Source: a virus
Length of the DNA: 64,000 nucleotides
Strand: one strand, 5' to 3'
Virus record (IMG/VR): IMGVR_UViG_3300036715_002961
Coordinates: 1 to 64,000 of that record
Below the pieces are notes generated by a model that worked only from the letters and a program-made list of their open reading frames with translations, made no database searches and had not been told where the DNA came from. This document shows positions 1 to 7,507 of this stretch, one piece after another; the first letter of the stretch is position 1, and each line of letters starts with the position of its first letter. A program made the position numbers and the translations under genes.

Positions 1-347
1 AGCCAGTCGGAGAGCAGATCGAACGGACACGATTCAGCGGCGACCTTGAACCGGTTGGAACCGCGTTCGTACCCTTCGAGGCGACGCCGCGCAAGGTGCG
101 CAGTCGACTCGTGGCAGACGTGCGGGACGCCAAAAAACTTGACGATCTTCTCTTTGTCTTCCGGCTTTTCCTTCATTTCGATCCGCTTGGGGAACGTGTG
201 AAGGTTGACGCGAATCGGGATGACGCGCTTGTGGAGGAACACAATGCGCGAGCCGGAGCCATCTTTGCGCCATTTGCCTGCTTTGAAGTCGCGGCGCTGC
301 GGGGCATCTTCGAGGAATGCGTCGAAATCGTTGAGGGGGTCGCTCAT
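1..347 (-). CDS. Partial gene, possible gp32-like ssDNA-binding protein
   Basis: The ATG is at 347 and the gene runs off the left edge, leaving 115 codons. The protein starts MSDPLNDFDAFLEDAPQRR and contains a basic/aromatic stretch (FKAGKWRKDGSGSRIVFLH). A spread of Cys/His residues (HVCHE near residue 78, SCPFD near 108) could bind zinc. The acidic start, basic-aromatic core and possible zinc knuckle, together with the adjacent polymerase and possible recombination gene, are compatible with a gp32-type ssDNA-binding protein. No motif is decisive, and the C-terminus is missing. This is an inference from context; an unrelated replication protein is equally possible. Confidence 0.5.
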   Translation of the reverse strand, partial: MSDPLNDFDAFLEDAPQRRDFKAGKWRKDGSGSRIVFLHKRVIPIRVNLHTFPKRIEMKEKPEDKEKIVKFFGVPHVCHESTAHLARRRLEGYERGSNRFKVAAESCPFDLLSDW

Positions 348-408
348 GGGGAATTTTCTCGGGTTTTGGATAGTTAGGAGGGAATTTTGGGGGATTGTTC
401 GAAAGGAA

Positions 409-1038
409 TCAGGTCAAGTCACCGCGAGACTTGCCGAGCAGGGTTCGAAGCGCTTGGCAGCGTTCGGCTGCGACGTCGACAAGGTTATAGAACGATTTTT
501 CGACCGTTTCGAGATTGATCTCGCGCTGAATTTGCGCGCGGACCTCGTCGGGGTTCAGGATGCCCATTTGGGACTCTACGTCGGCGTCGGTGATTTGCTT
601 CGACCGCAGGCCTTCCGCCTTCTCGGTTTGAAGCGATTTGATCGCCGCTTGGCGCATCGCAGCTCGCGTAATGACGTTCTCGCGCTGCCAGATTTTCCGG
701 TGCCGGGTCGCAGTCGAGGCGAGGCGGTAGGCGTTGCGGTAATGTTTCGTCGCGGCGTTGAGAGCGGCCGCAAGGTGGCCGTATTCGAGGCGCCCGTCGG
801 CGATCGTGAGGGACGCTTCGATCGCCGCATGAATGCTGGCGATGCTCTCGGGAGAGACGACGACAGCGTCGACAATCTCGTCGGCCCACTTGGTGAAATC
901 GTCGGACTCAACCACGCCCCCAGAGAGGAACTCAGCGGCCGAGCTAGCAACGTCTGCATCGGAGACGGGAACCCGGGTTCTCGTCGCTTCGTGCGGGGGC
1001 ACGGGCGGGGAGGGGGAATCGACTGGGCGTCTGCTCAT
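409..1038 (-). CDS. Hypothetical protein, possibly UvsY-like recombination mediator
   Basis: A 209-aa protein. The ATG at 1038 is chosen because it overlaps the TGA of the preceding gene (ATGA, 1035-1038). Residues 1-40 are Pro/Ser/Thr-rich and include TRTRVP, encoded by a copy of the dispersed palindrome. Residues 40-209 look helical: a region around HYRNAYRLASTATRHRKIW is followed by a Lys/Arg-rich helix and a C-terminal helix (YNLVDVAAERCQALRTLL). This layout resembles UvsY-type mediators that load recombinase on ssDNA, and the next gene downstream may encode an ssDNA-binding protein. The resemblance is architectural only. Confidence 0.6.
   Translation of the reverse strand: MSRRPVDSPSPPVPPHEATRTRVPVSDADVASSAAEFLSGGVVESDDFTKWADEIVDAVVVSPESIASIHAAIEASLTIADGRLEYGHLAAALNAATKHYRNAYRLASTATRHRKIWQRENVITRAAMRQAAIKSLQTEKAEGLRSKQITDADVESQMGILNPDEVRAQIQREINLETVEKSFYNLVDVAAERCQALRTLLGKSRGDLT
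967..982. repeat. Dispersed palindrome, copy 1
   Basis: Core GAACCCGGGTTC at 969-980, with GACG and CGTC further out also forming an inverted pair. It lies inside the gene starting at 1038, about 20 codons from its start, and encodes part of TRTRVP. Confidence 0.9.
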
Positions 1039-1328
1039 CGACCTACCCAGAGCCAACCGCCACGCGCAAACATGCGCTGCTCCGTTTCGCCGATCGGGTC
1101 GCTGTAATCGAGGGCACTCACGAAGTGCCGACGACCTCGCCCGCTAGTGATGAATTTTTGACCGTTGTCGATGACGATCTTCGCGATGTAGCGCCAGCGG
1201 TGAAGCGCTTTGACGGGGTAAGAGGGCGACGGCGGGGTCGTCGGGGCGAAGTGCTCGCCGAATCGCTTCGCCTCTGCGCGCGACGCGATTTGAAGATGGC
1301 GCGTGAGCGGGTTTTTGCTGAGTTTCAT
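1035..1328 (-). CDS. Hypothetical protein (97 aa)
   Basis: A 97-aa basic protein beginning MKLSKNPLTRHLQIASRAEA and ending GGWLWVGR. It is coupled on both sides by 4-nt ATGA overlaps (1325-1328 and 1035-1038), so it is co-translated with its neighbours. It has a short central segment YIAKIVIDNGQKFITSGRG and no recognised domain. It could be a small replication/recombination accessory protein by position only. Confidence 0.65.
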   Translation of the reverse strand: MKLSKNPLTRHLQIASRAEAKRFGEHFAPTTPPSPSYPVKALHRWRYIAKIVIDNGQKFITSGRGRRHFVSALDYSDPIGETEQRMFARGGWLWVGR

Positions 1329-1543
1329 AGCTTTCTCGACGGGAAGGGGAATGGGATGAAAACCCAGGCGGCGCTGGCGTGAATCACGCGAATCGGCAGA
1401 TGCTCGGGGCTTAGTTGGTAGGCCCTTAGGATCGCGGGAATGGCGCTCACAGTCAGCGACGCTCGGCGTTTGAGGGATGCGTTTTCGGCTTTGAGTTCGT
1501 TATTTTCGCGAACCAGAGACTCGATCGCTTTTCGAGGGATCAT
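1325..1543 (-). CDS. Small coiled-coil protein directly after the tmRNA
   Basis: A 72-aa protein with an N-terminal Glu/Lys/Asn-rich coiled-coil segment (SLVRENNELKAENASLKRR) and a hydrophobic C-terminal half (VIHASAAWVFIPFPFPS). Its stop overlaps the next start (ATGA). The ATG at 1543 uses the last A of the tmRNA CCA end as its first base, so a mature tmRNA 3' end and an intact start codon cannot come from the same transcript. No Shine-Dalgarno can be separated from the tmRNA acceptor stem. A later start is possible but no ATG lies nearby. Function unknown. Confidence 0.55.
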   Translation of the reverse strand: MIPRKAIESLVRENNELKAENASLKRRASLTVSAIPAILRAYQLSPEHLPIRVIHASAAWVFIPFPFPSRKL

Positions 1544-1876
1544 GGTGGAGACGCCGGGAATCGAACCCGGGTCCAAAGGTTTCAGCGGCGGGTGTCGCTC
1601 ACATGTTTAGCCGCCGAGGCGGCGGGGGTTGCGCTGCGAGTTAACGCGACTCGGCGCTAGCAGGCGGTTTGATGCGCCGAGTCGTTTGGGTGCCCCTATA
1701 ACTGGCGCAACAGCGGGTATTTGGGGCCCTTCCCAGCTGTCACGGTTCAGGCCGCGATGGTCTGAACGAGGTCGTTATCGTTGGCGAATAACGGATGGTA
1801 GATTGGGTCGGCGCGGACCTACCACCGCGCACATGCAGCCCGAAACTGAGAATCTCTGTCGAAACCTTTCGTCCCC
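1543..1876 (-). ncRNA. ssrA: Transfer-messenger RNA (tmRNA)
   Basis: A 334-nt one-piece tmRNA. The 5' end GGGGACG (1876-1870) pairs with CGTCTCC ahead of the encoded ACCA end (one G-U pair). The T arm is CCGGG-TTCGATT-CCCGG, and the 5' part carries the typical TTTCGACAG motif. The tag reading frame runs from GCC at 1785 to TGA at 1749-1747 and encodes ANDNDLVQTIAA, which has the usual proteobacterial ANDN start and AA end. It would rescue stalled ribosomes and tag nascent chains for proteolysis. The region between the tag and the T arm (about 1575-1745) is GC-rich and can form pseudoknots. A CCA-encoding tmRNA inside a phage replication module is unusual; it could supplement or replace the host RNA. 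Confidence 0.95.
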
Positions 1877-2069
1877 TAAATGCTCGTCTTTCCGAGCTGT
1901 CACCGGTGGACGTTGCGAACGACAACGCTTGCTATCGCACCCGGAAATCTTCAGATCAAAAGTCGATCTCGTGGTCCGCCGAGGATGCGAAGGGGAGGAG
2001 ACTTATGCGTTCGGTTTCGGATTTGGGCGATTCGGGATCTGGTTCCATGTCAAATCGTACGTCGTTTCG
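1877..2069 (-). other. Gap between polymerase stop and tmRNA
   Basis: A 193-bp gap after the polymerase stop. It probably carries the tmRNA promoter and leader. A GTGACA hexamer lies close to the 5' end, but no well-spaced -35/-10 pair stands out. A 30-codon frame (ATG at 2048, TGA at 1958-1956; acidic, starts MEPDPESPKSETE) is possible but has no Shine-Dalgarno, so I do not call it a gene. Confidence 0.4.
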
Positions 2070-4427
2070 TCAGGATTTCGATCGAAACAACGGACCAAGC
2101 TCGGCGTTTTTTGTCGCAGTCTCTTCAAGCTTGCGCGCTTTCTTCTCGGCCGCGCGCGTCTTGCCAAACTGCGTCCACATGGACGAGGACGACGGGAACG
2201 CCGCTTCGAGTAGGTGCTGCGTTGGGGGGTAGACGGTCTTTTCCCAGATGTAATGGCGGTCGACCTCGCCCACGTAGTCGGACGCGGGAACGACGACAGT
2301 AGGGTCGGCGGTCGAGTCAACGATGACGTAGGCGATGCGCGTGCCCTCGCGAACTTCCTCCCCGCGGGCGCGAAGAATTTTGGCGGCGGCGACGTGCGGC
2401 AAATCCGCAAACTTCTCCCCGTCGTTTTTCACGCGACGCGATTTCTCGTACTCGGCGAGGTCTTTTGAGAGCGTCTTCGTCATCGCGATCTCTTCGACGG
2501 GAAGCGGGTCGGCGAATACGTGCGCTTGGGACGACTCGACCAGCGAGACGTACTTGGCTACGTTTTCCTCGCCAGAGAGGACCATGTTGATGGCGGTTTC
2601 TTGGAGGCGGCGGGCGAGCTGCGTCGTGTCACCGCGCTTGTATTCGAGGCCCTTGATCTCGGGCTTCGAGTCGGCGGTCGCCCGCTTGCCCTTGTAATGG
2701 ACGTAGTTGCCGGCGTAGCGCTTCGCCGTGACGAACACGACACGATCAAACGCCTTTTCGTAGGCGAGTTTGATCGTCGAACGGTGAGCGCAACCGACGC
2801 CGCCGAGGATGCGAGGGTATAGCGTTGAGTTGCAGTGCTCGACGAACTCGCCGAAGCGCTCTTCCGAGCAGCCGACGACGAACAAAGAGTCGGTGTCGCC
2901 GTAGACCGTGTCGAGCTTCCAGCGGCGCGCCTCGGCGATCGTCGACTCAATGAGCCAGCGTCCGCATTTGGTGACTGACTCGGCGATCGCGCGAACGTAG
3001 AACCGACTGTTGGTTGTTCCGAGGACGCCGTAGAAGCTGTTGGCCGCGACCTTGTAGGCGGTCGAAATTCGGTCGTAGGATTTCCACGCGTCGGTGCCCG
3101 GAGGCTCGTTTGCCTTCTTGTCGTTGTAGACCTTTCGCATCTTGATCATCGTGCGAAGGGCTTCTGGAAGGATGCCGTCGGCGCCCACTTCGAACGTGAC
3201 TCCGTTGAGCGGGGAGCGCGCGTGGCCGGGGGCGATAGGGCCATTGACCGGCATGTCTTTGCGCGTTTCAAGGCTCATGTTCCACGTGATGATGATGCTC
3301 GGGTAGAGCGAGGCGAAGTCGGCTACGTGAACGTTGCGGAGGATGCCCATGCCCTCGGCCGGCTTCATGACGTAGGCACCCTCGTAGGGGACTTCGCCGT
3401 CACGGTACTGCGCAGTCGGGAAGTGCGTTTTGCGCTCAACCGCGAGGCGGAGCATGAACCCGTCCATTTGTTGTGTGGGCTGTAGACCGAATGTATTCGG
3501 CAACATTTGCGTGACTTGAGTCAGCGCAAAAAACAGCTCCATGTAACCGGTCTTCTCTTCGATTCGCTTGAGGAGCCGCGTATCCTGGACGTTGTAGCGA
3601 ACCATTTTCTCGCGGTCTTCACCGCCACGCTCCCAATGAGCCCACGTTTGAGACGCGTCGAAATCATCTTTCTCGCCGACGCCAAGGCTACGCGCGACGT
3701 TGTTGAGTTTCATCGACACCTTCTCGTCGCCCGACTCGGCCGCGGTGTTCATTTTGCCGAACAACAGCATATGATCGAGCCACAGCCAGCGATGCAGCTC
3801 GAAGCGACGGCGAGCGACGGTGATGTTGCGGGCCTCAATGACGGGGAAGTCGAACCCGTCGCCGTTCCACGCGACGACCAGGTCAAACCGCGCGAGAACG
3901 TCGAACATGCCCTGCAGAAGGGTCAGCTCGGCCGCGTCGGTGTCCGCTTCGAGAACTCCACACCAGTCCTCATCTGACTCGCCTGAGACGACCGCCCATG
4001 ACAGGATCCGAGCATCTTCCTTGCGCGAGAACGGCACCCTCGAATCGGTTTCGAGGTCGAGGTAGGCCACGCGGGGACGCTGGATCGAAGCGCCAGAATC
4101 GGCCAGCCAGCGACGAAGCGGGCGAACGTCGCCCTCGTACGCGTCGGTGTAGGCGAGGGGGCTTTTTTTCTCGCCGTTGCCGAAAACCATCGCGCGGCGA
4201 GCGATGTGGTCGACGAACTCTACGCGCAGCCATTCGCCCTCGACCTTGACGGACCGAACCGAGGCCGCGTCGCGAAGCTGACGCTCGTGCCCGTGCTGGA
4301 GGGAAATGCGCTTGTAAAACACCGCATAGGAGGCGGGAACCGTCGTGGTTTTGATCGCCCCGTCGGGGAGACGGGTCGCCAGAACCAGGTTTGAACCCGC
4401 CTCCCATGCGTTGACGATTTCGGTCAC
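2070..4427 (-). CDS. Family B DNA polymerase with 3'-5' exonuclease
   Basis: A 785-aa replicative polymerase. The exonuclease motifs are present: Exo I YLDLETDS (residues 122-129, D124/E126), Exo II AWNGDGFDFP (186-195) and Exo III YNVQDTRLL (278-286). So are the polymerase motifs: A DFASLYPSI (370-378), B KVAANSFYG (459-467) and C YGDTDS (509-514). All expected catalytic acids are visible. The start is GTG at 4427 in a GTGA overlap with the upstream stop (4424-4426). The length is close to compact T4/RB69-like enzymes and short of those with long N-terminal domains. The same frame continues upstream without a stop as far as 6005, but the stretch 4428-5590 read in this frame is low-complexity shadow, so a 1311-residue fusion is unlikely. 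Confidence 0.97.
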   Translation of the reverse strand: MTEIVNAWEAGSNLVLATRLPDGAIKTTTVPASYAVFYKRISLQHGHERQLRDAASVRSVKVEGEWLRVEFVDHIARRAMVFGNGEKKSPLAYTDAYEGDVRPLRRWLADSGASIQRPRVAYLDLETDSRVPFSRKEDARILSWAVVSGESDEDWCGVLEADTDAAELTLLQGMFDVLARFDLVVAWNGDGFDFPVIEARNITVARRRFELHRWLWLDHMLLFGKMNTAAESGDEKVSMKLNNVARSLGVGEKDDFDASQTWAHWERGGEDREKMVRYNVQDTRLLKRIEEKTGYMELFFALTQVTQMLPNTFGLQPTQQMDGFMLRLAVERKTHFPTAQYRDGEVPYEGAYVMKPAEGMGILRNVHVADFASLYPSIIITWNMSLETRKDMPVNGPIAPGHARSPLNGVTFEVGADGILPEALRTMIKMRKVYNDKKANEPPGTDAWKSYDRISTAYKVAANSFYGVLGTTNSRFYVRAIAESVTKCGRWLIESTIAEARRWKLDTVYGDTDSLFVVGCSEERFGEFVEHCNSTLYPRILGGVGCAHRSTIKLAYEKAFDRVVFVTAKRYAGNYVHYKGKRATADSKPEIKGLEYKRGDTTQLARRLQETAINMVLSGEENVAKYVSLVESSQAHVFADPLPVEEIAMTKTLSKDLAEYEKSRRVKNDGEKFADLPHVAAAKILRARGEEVREGTRIAYVIVDSTADPTVVVPASDYVGEVDRHYIWEKTVYPPTQHLLEAAFPSSSSMWTQFGKTRAAEKKARKLEETATKNAELGPLFRSKS

Positions 4428-5593
4428 GCCTCGCGGATCGGCTCCATTTCGAGCAGAAATTCCGCGTTCGGACCGAGGCGCAGGCGGAACATGATCGTCG
4501 TTCCGTTGTTGCACTCGAACATGCCCCACGGATTCTGATGAATGTCCGTCGCCAGATCCGACGATTCGCTCCGTTGGTAGAGCGGGATCTTGGTCAGGCC
4601 GGTCGGGAGAACAGTCGTGATGATCTTCGGATCGTCCGAGACCACCTGCGCCTTCTTCGGCTTCGACGGGGCCGGGGGCTCGTCGGAGGTCGATCCGTTC
4701 TGCTCGCGAACCTTCGCTTCGAGGTCCCGTTTCGAAATGCTCGCCGCTTCCGGAAGAAGATTTGCCCTCGTTTCCGGGTCCACCTTGAGCAAAATCCCCA
4801 GCTTGGTCGGGCCGACCGTCGCGATCGTCGTCGCGTCGAACGTCGTCCGAACCGAGATGACGTTGACCGCCCATTTCCCCGAAACTCCGAACTCGCTCTC
4901 GACGAAGCTGGCGAACGATTTGAACAGCGGCTTCCCCGTCTCGTCCTTGCGAAGCTTCCAAATCTGGGTTTCTTGCAGCTCTTTCAGCTCGCTGCCCAGG
5001 TGCCAGAAACTCAGATTGACGTCGCCCATGACCGAGCGAACCCGGCTGACCTTCGCTTCCAGGTCTTCCGGCGTGAACTTCGATTCCGGGCTCTCGACCG
5101 GCGGCTTGTCCCCGATGATCTGCGACTTCTTCGCCGGTTCCTCGCCCTCCCCGCACGCCGGGCAATTGTCGAACTGAATGTCCGACCGAAGGCCGCATTT
5201 CCAGCATTTCGCAAGTTCGATCTGCGGTCGGGCCGCATAGTAGGCAGCGATCAGTTTGACCAGCGCCTGCGTCGTCTTCGCCGGATCGCCCGCTGAGGCA
5301 GTCGAGGTCTCGTGGACCACGTCCAGGCTGAGCAGCTCGATGGCCAACGTCTTGACCATTTCGTGATCCATCTTCGCCGGCTTCGTCCCTACGAGCAGCG
5401 CCTTGATGTCGCCCGCCGCAATCGTCTCCGTCTGCGGCTCGGTCAGCGATTCCACCGGGATCGCGTCGACCGGCTTCGATTTCTTGGGCTTCACCTCGGC
5501 CGACTTCTTCGCCGGAGCGGACTTGGGTGCGGGCTTCTTGGTGGGGGGCGTCTTCTTGGCGGTTTTGGTGGACGCCAGATCGTTCTTTTTCAT
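4424..5593 (-). CDS. Zinc-ribbon protein with Lys/Pro-rich N-terminus
   Basis: A 389-aa protein. The ATG at 5593 is preceded by AAGAAGG at good spacing. Residues 1-50 are Lys/Ala/Pro-rich and probably disordered. Near residues 118-137 is a four-Cys zinc ribbon (CWKC...CPAC). The middle (about 170-290) is helical and contains FASFVESEFGVSGKWAVNVI, which could be a helix-turn-helix. The C-terminus ends FLLEMEPIREA. Wedged between a sigma-like gene and the polymerase, it is probably a DNA-binding replication or transcription accessory protein. I do not recognise a named family. Confidence 0.8.
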   Translation of the reverse strand: MKKNDLASTKTAKKTPPTKKPAPKSAPAKKSAEVKPKKSKPVDAIPVESLTEPQTETIAAGDIKALLVGTKPAKMDHEMVKTLAIELLSLDVVHETSTASAGDPAKTTQALVKLIAAYYAARPQIELAKCWKCGLRSDIQFDNCPACGEGEEPAKKSQIIGDKPPVESPESKFTPEDLEAKVSRVRSVMGDVNLSFWHLGSELKELQETQIWKLRKDETGKPLFKSFASFVESEFGVSGKWAVNVISVRTTFDATTIATVGPTKLGILLKVDPETRANLLPEAASISKRDLEAKVREQNGSTSDEPPAPSKPKKAQVVSDDPKIITTVLPTGLTKIPLYQRSESSDLATDIHQNPWGMFECNNGTTIMFRLRLGPNAEFLLEMEPIREA

Positions 5594-6005
5594 TGAAACC
5601 TTCTTTGAGCGCCGCGAACAAGGCGGCAATTTTGTGGGCAGAAACGTACTTGAGGGCATCAACGCGAGACCAGCCGACGCTGTCGAGGACGCCATAGACA
5701 GGGCCGAGGCCCGCGCGCTCGGCGATGCGCCGGGCGTCGAAGGCAAAATGGTCAGGGCTTGGAACAGAACTGCGCTCTAACGCGCCTTCGTCGTGGACCT
5801 GGACGCCAACCCAGCGACACGCGCGAAGGGCCTTGCGGTGAGCGTCCTTGACGGCGGAAACCGCCTTCAGATTGACCATCGGGGGGGATACGCGGCGGGC
5901 CGCTTCCCATCGGGCGATCAATAGGTCCTGCTCAATGTCCTGAGCTTCGACTGCGGGATCTTGGCGACGGCGAGCCATCGCCCGCGCGCGGGCGCTGATG
6001 TGCAT
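5592..6005 (-). CDS. Sigma-like/DNA-binding protein lacking an in-frame stop
   Basis: ATG at 6005 behind GAGAGGA. The first 138 codons look genuine. The segment around AVEAQDIEQDLLIARWEAARR recalls sigma-70 region 2, and VGWSRVDALKYVSAHKIAALFAAL could be a C-terminal helix-turn-helix. At 5594 the frame meets the ATG of the next gene, which lies in the +1 frame, yet it has no stop and stays open through to the polymerase stop at 2070. The end given here is therefore the point where sensible protein ends. Possible explanations are a +1 frameshift into the zinc-ribbon gene, a one-base error near 5590, or a long tail read from the shadow frame. A weak promoter (TTGCGT, 17 bp, TAAACC at 6055-6027) precedes it. 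Confidence 0.6.
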
Positions 6006-6065
6006 AGGGGGTCCTCTCAGCGAGCCGGTTTAAGGGGCGGGGAGCGGGAACGCAACTCGGTTTTT

Positions 6066-6536
6066 CTACGCCTCGCCAAGCTTCTCGACTTTCTTGGCAA
6101 ATCGCTTAACGGCTCGAACCGACTTGCGCTCGCTCGCGCGCCGATCGTAGTAGCGCTTGCCCGTCGCGGCCTTGTACGCCGCCTTCTCCTCTGGCGTTTT
6201 GGGGTGCTTTTTGTAGCTCGCCGGCGGCGCATCGGGATCCTTCCGCGGGCGCCCGCCAGAGGCTCCGTTGGGAGGCTTGATGCCGCGAGCTACGAAATCC
6301 ACCTCGATAAGTCGCAGGGTCTCGGTGAGGTCGAGTTCTTGGATCCAGCGGCGAAACGTCGTGTTGGCGACGACAAACGCAAGGGCCGTTTTGATGAAGA
6401 CAGCGCCGTTGGCCTTGTAGGCCTCGACGATGATTTGTCGCGCTCGGTCGAGGTCGGTCGCCATGAACCCACGCATCTGGCGAGGCGTGTAGGGGATGGG
6501 AACGCAGTCGACGCTTTTCTCTTTCTTTTCTTTCAC
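6066..6536 (-). CDS. Fis-type helix-turn-helix protein with AT-hook-like motif
   Basis: A 156-aa basic protein starting with GTG at 6536, just after the ThyX stop. Residues 30-75 (ARQIIVEAYKANGAVFIKTA followed by a recognition-like helix with TFRRWIQEL) have the pattern of Fis/NtrC-type helix-turn-helix domains. Residue 95 onward holds GGRPRKDP, an AT-hook-like minor-groove motif, followed by a Lys/Arg-rich tail. It is likely a DNA-binding regulator or nucleoid-type protein of the replication module. The target is unknown. Confidence 0.75.
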   Translation of the reverse strand: MKEKKEKSVDCVPIPYTPRQMRGFMATDLDRARQIIVEAYKANGAVFIKTALAFVVANTTFRRWIQELDLTETLRLIEVDFVARGIKPPNGASGGRPRKDPDAPPASYKKHPKTPEEKAAYKAATGKRYYDRRASERKSVRAVKRFAKKVEKLGEA

Positions 6537-6538
6537 GA

Positions 6539-7507
6539 TTACCAGCCGTTCTTGATGACGTCGCCGATGAGTTCGCAGTCTTCAGCGGGGTTGTAGGGAC
6601 CGTTGCCGGCTTCCGTTTCGGGGGCGATGTATCGGCGGGCCTGGAGCCATCCGGTGAGGTTGCCCCCTTGTTTCTCGGCGACGGGAAGGGGCTTGGCCGC
6701 GTGCTCCCAGGGGGACCAATGGCCGTTGGTTTTGTGCGCCCGACCGCGGGCAAGGTCGGCCGGAACGTCGTCGACGACGCCGCGTTGGTAAAACGTGACG
6801 CGACCGAGACGGCCAGCGGACACACCGAGACGATCTTCGATGGAGAGGCGGCGCGTTTCAAACCAACTGCCGTCGCGCCAGTCGGAGCCGTCGTCGAGGC
6901 CGTCGATGTAGGGCAAGTGCCATTCGTCTTTGTCTATCGGTCGGAGCGGCTCGCGCGCGAGCAGGATGCCGATGGCCAAGGCGAGCATGCGGAAGTCGGG
7001 CTGCGCAGCGGGGGAGAGGCGCTGGCGGAGCATGTTTCGCCAGGCCGTCGCCGTGACGATCGTCTGCATCCACATGTACGGCTCCAACGCGCGATTGATT
7101 TCTTGCTTTGACGCTCCCTGCTTCGCTTCGCGCTCGGCGTAGTCGGCGGCCAAGTTGGCCTGTTTGATCCAAGCCTCACGGCGCGCTTGTTGGAAGGAAG
7201 GCGACGACACGATCTCAGAGGTTTCGTCGCCTCCCATGCCCTTTTTGCGACCCGTAAAATAGACTGGAATCGCCGGGTTTTCGCGCACCTGAGCGATGAC
7301 CGTTTCGATGGGGATCGCGCGTGAGGACGCCGCGTTGCGCGACCATTCGCGGTAGGTCATCAGCTCCGAATGGATGAAACGGGGGTAGGTCAACAGAAGC
7401 GTGCCGATGGCGGGAACCGGATTTTCGGGGGTCGAGTAGGGGTTTGCGCTCGCAAGGATCAGGCGGGCGACGGTGTTGTGGGCGGTTTGGACTTCAGGCA
7501 GCTGCAC
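6539..7507 (-). CDS. thyX: FAD-dependent thymidylate synthase (ThyX family)
   Basis: A 322-aa enzyme for dUMP to dTMP using flavin and methylene-tetrahydrofolate. The signature region HSELMTYREWSRNAASSRAI matches the ThyX motif (RHRxxSxNxxSxR) with Tyr in place of the His; this tolerant version is typical of phage homologues. A second conserved block runs through INRALEPYMWMQTIV and ends at RQRLSPAAQPDFRMLA. The start is GTG at 7507 with GAGG upstream, overlapping the primase end by 14 nt. The C-terminal 100 residues extend beyond the usual core. It supports nucleotide supply during replication. Confidence 0.88.
   Translation of the reverse strand: MQLPEVQTAHNTVARLILASANPYSTPENPVPAIGTLLLTYPRFIHSELMTYREWSRNAASSRAIPIETVIAQVRENPAIPVYFTGRKKGMGGDETSEIVSSPSFQQARREAWIKQANLAADYAEREAKQGASKQEINRALEPYMWMQTIVTATAWRNMLRQRLSPAAQPDFRMLALAIGILLAREPLRPIDKDEWHLPYIDGLDDGSDWRDGSWFETRRLSIEDRLGVSAGRLGRVTFYQRGVVDDVPADLARGRAHKTNGHWSPWEHAAKPLPVAEKQGGNLTGWLQARRYIAPETEAGNGPYNPAEDCELIGDVIKNGW

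Noticed and set aside
1555-1575. CCCGGG-containing sequence in the tmRNA as another dispersed palindrome
   Set aside because: It is the tmRNA T arm (CCGGG-TTCGATT-CCCGG), which only resembles the repeat.
1956-2048. 30-codon acidic reading frame in the gap between polymerase and tmRNA
   Set aside because: No Shine-Dalgarno and very short; noted in the gap description but not called a gene.
2070-6005. A single 1311-residue sigma-zinc-polymerase polyprotein
   Set aside because: The stretch under the zinc-ribbon gene is low-complexity in this frame, while the alternative frame encodes a sensible protein with its own ribosome site. The polymerase has a GTGA-coupled start. The missing stop is reported as an oddity instead.
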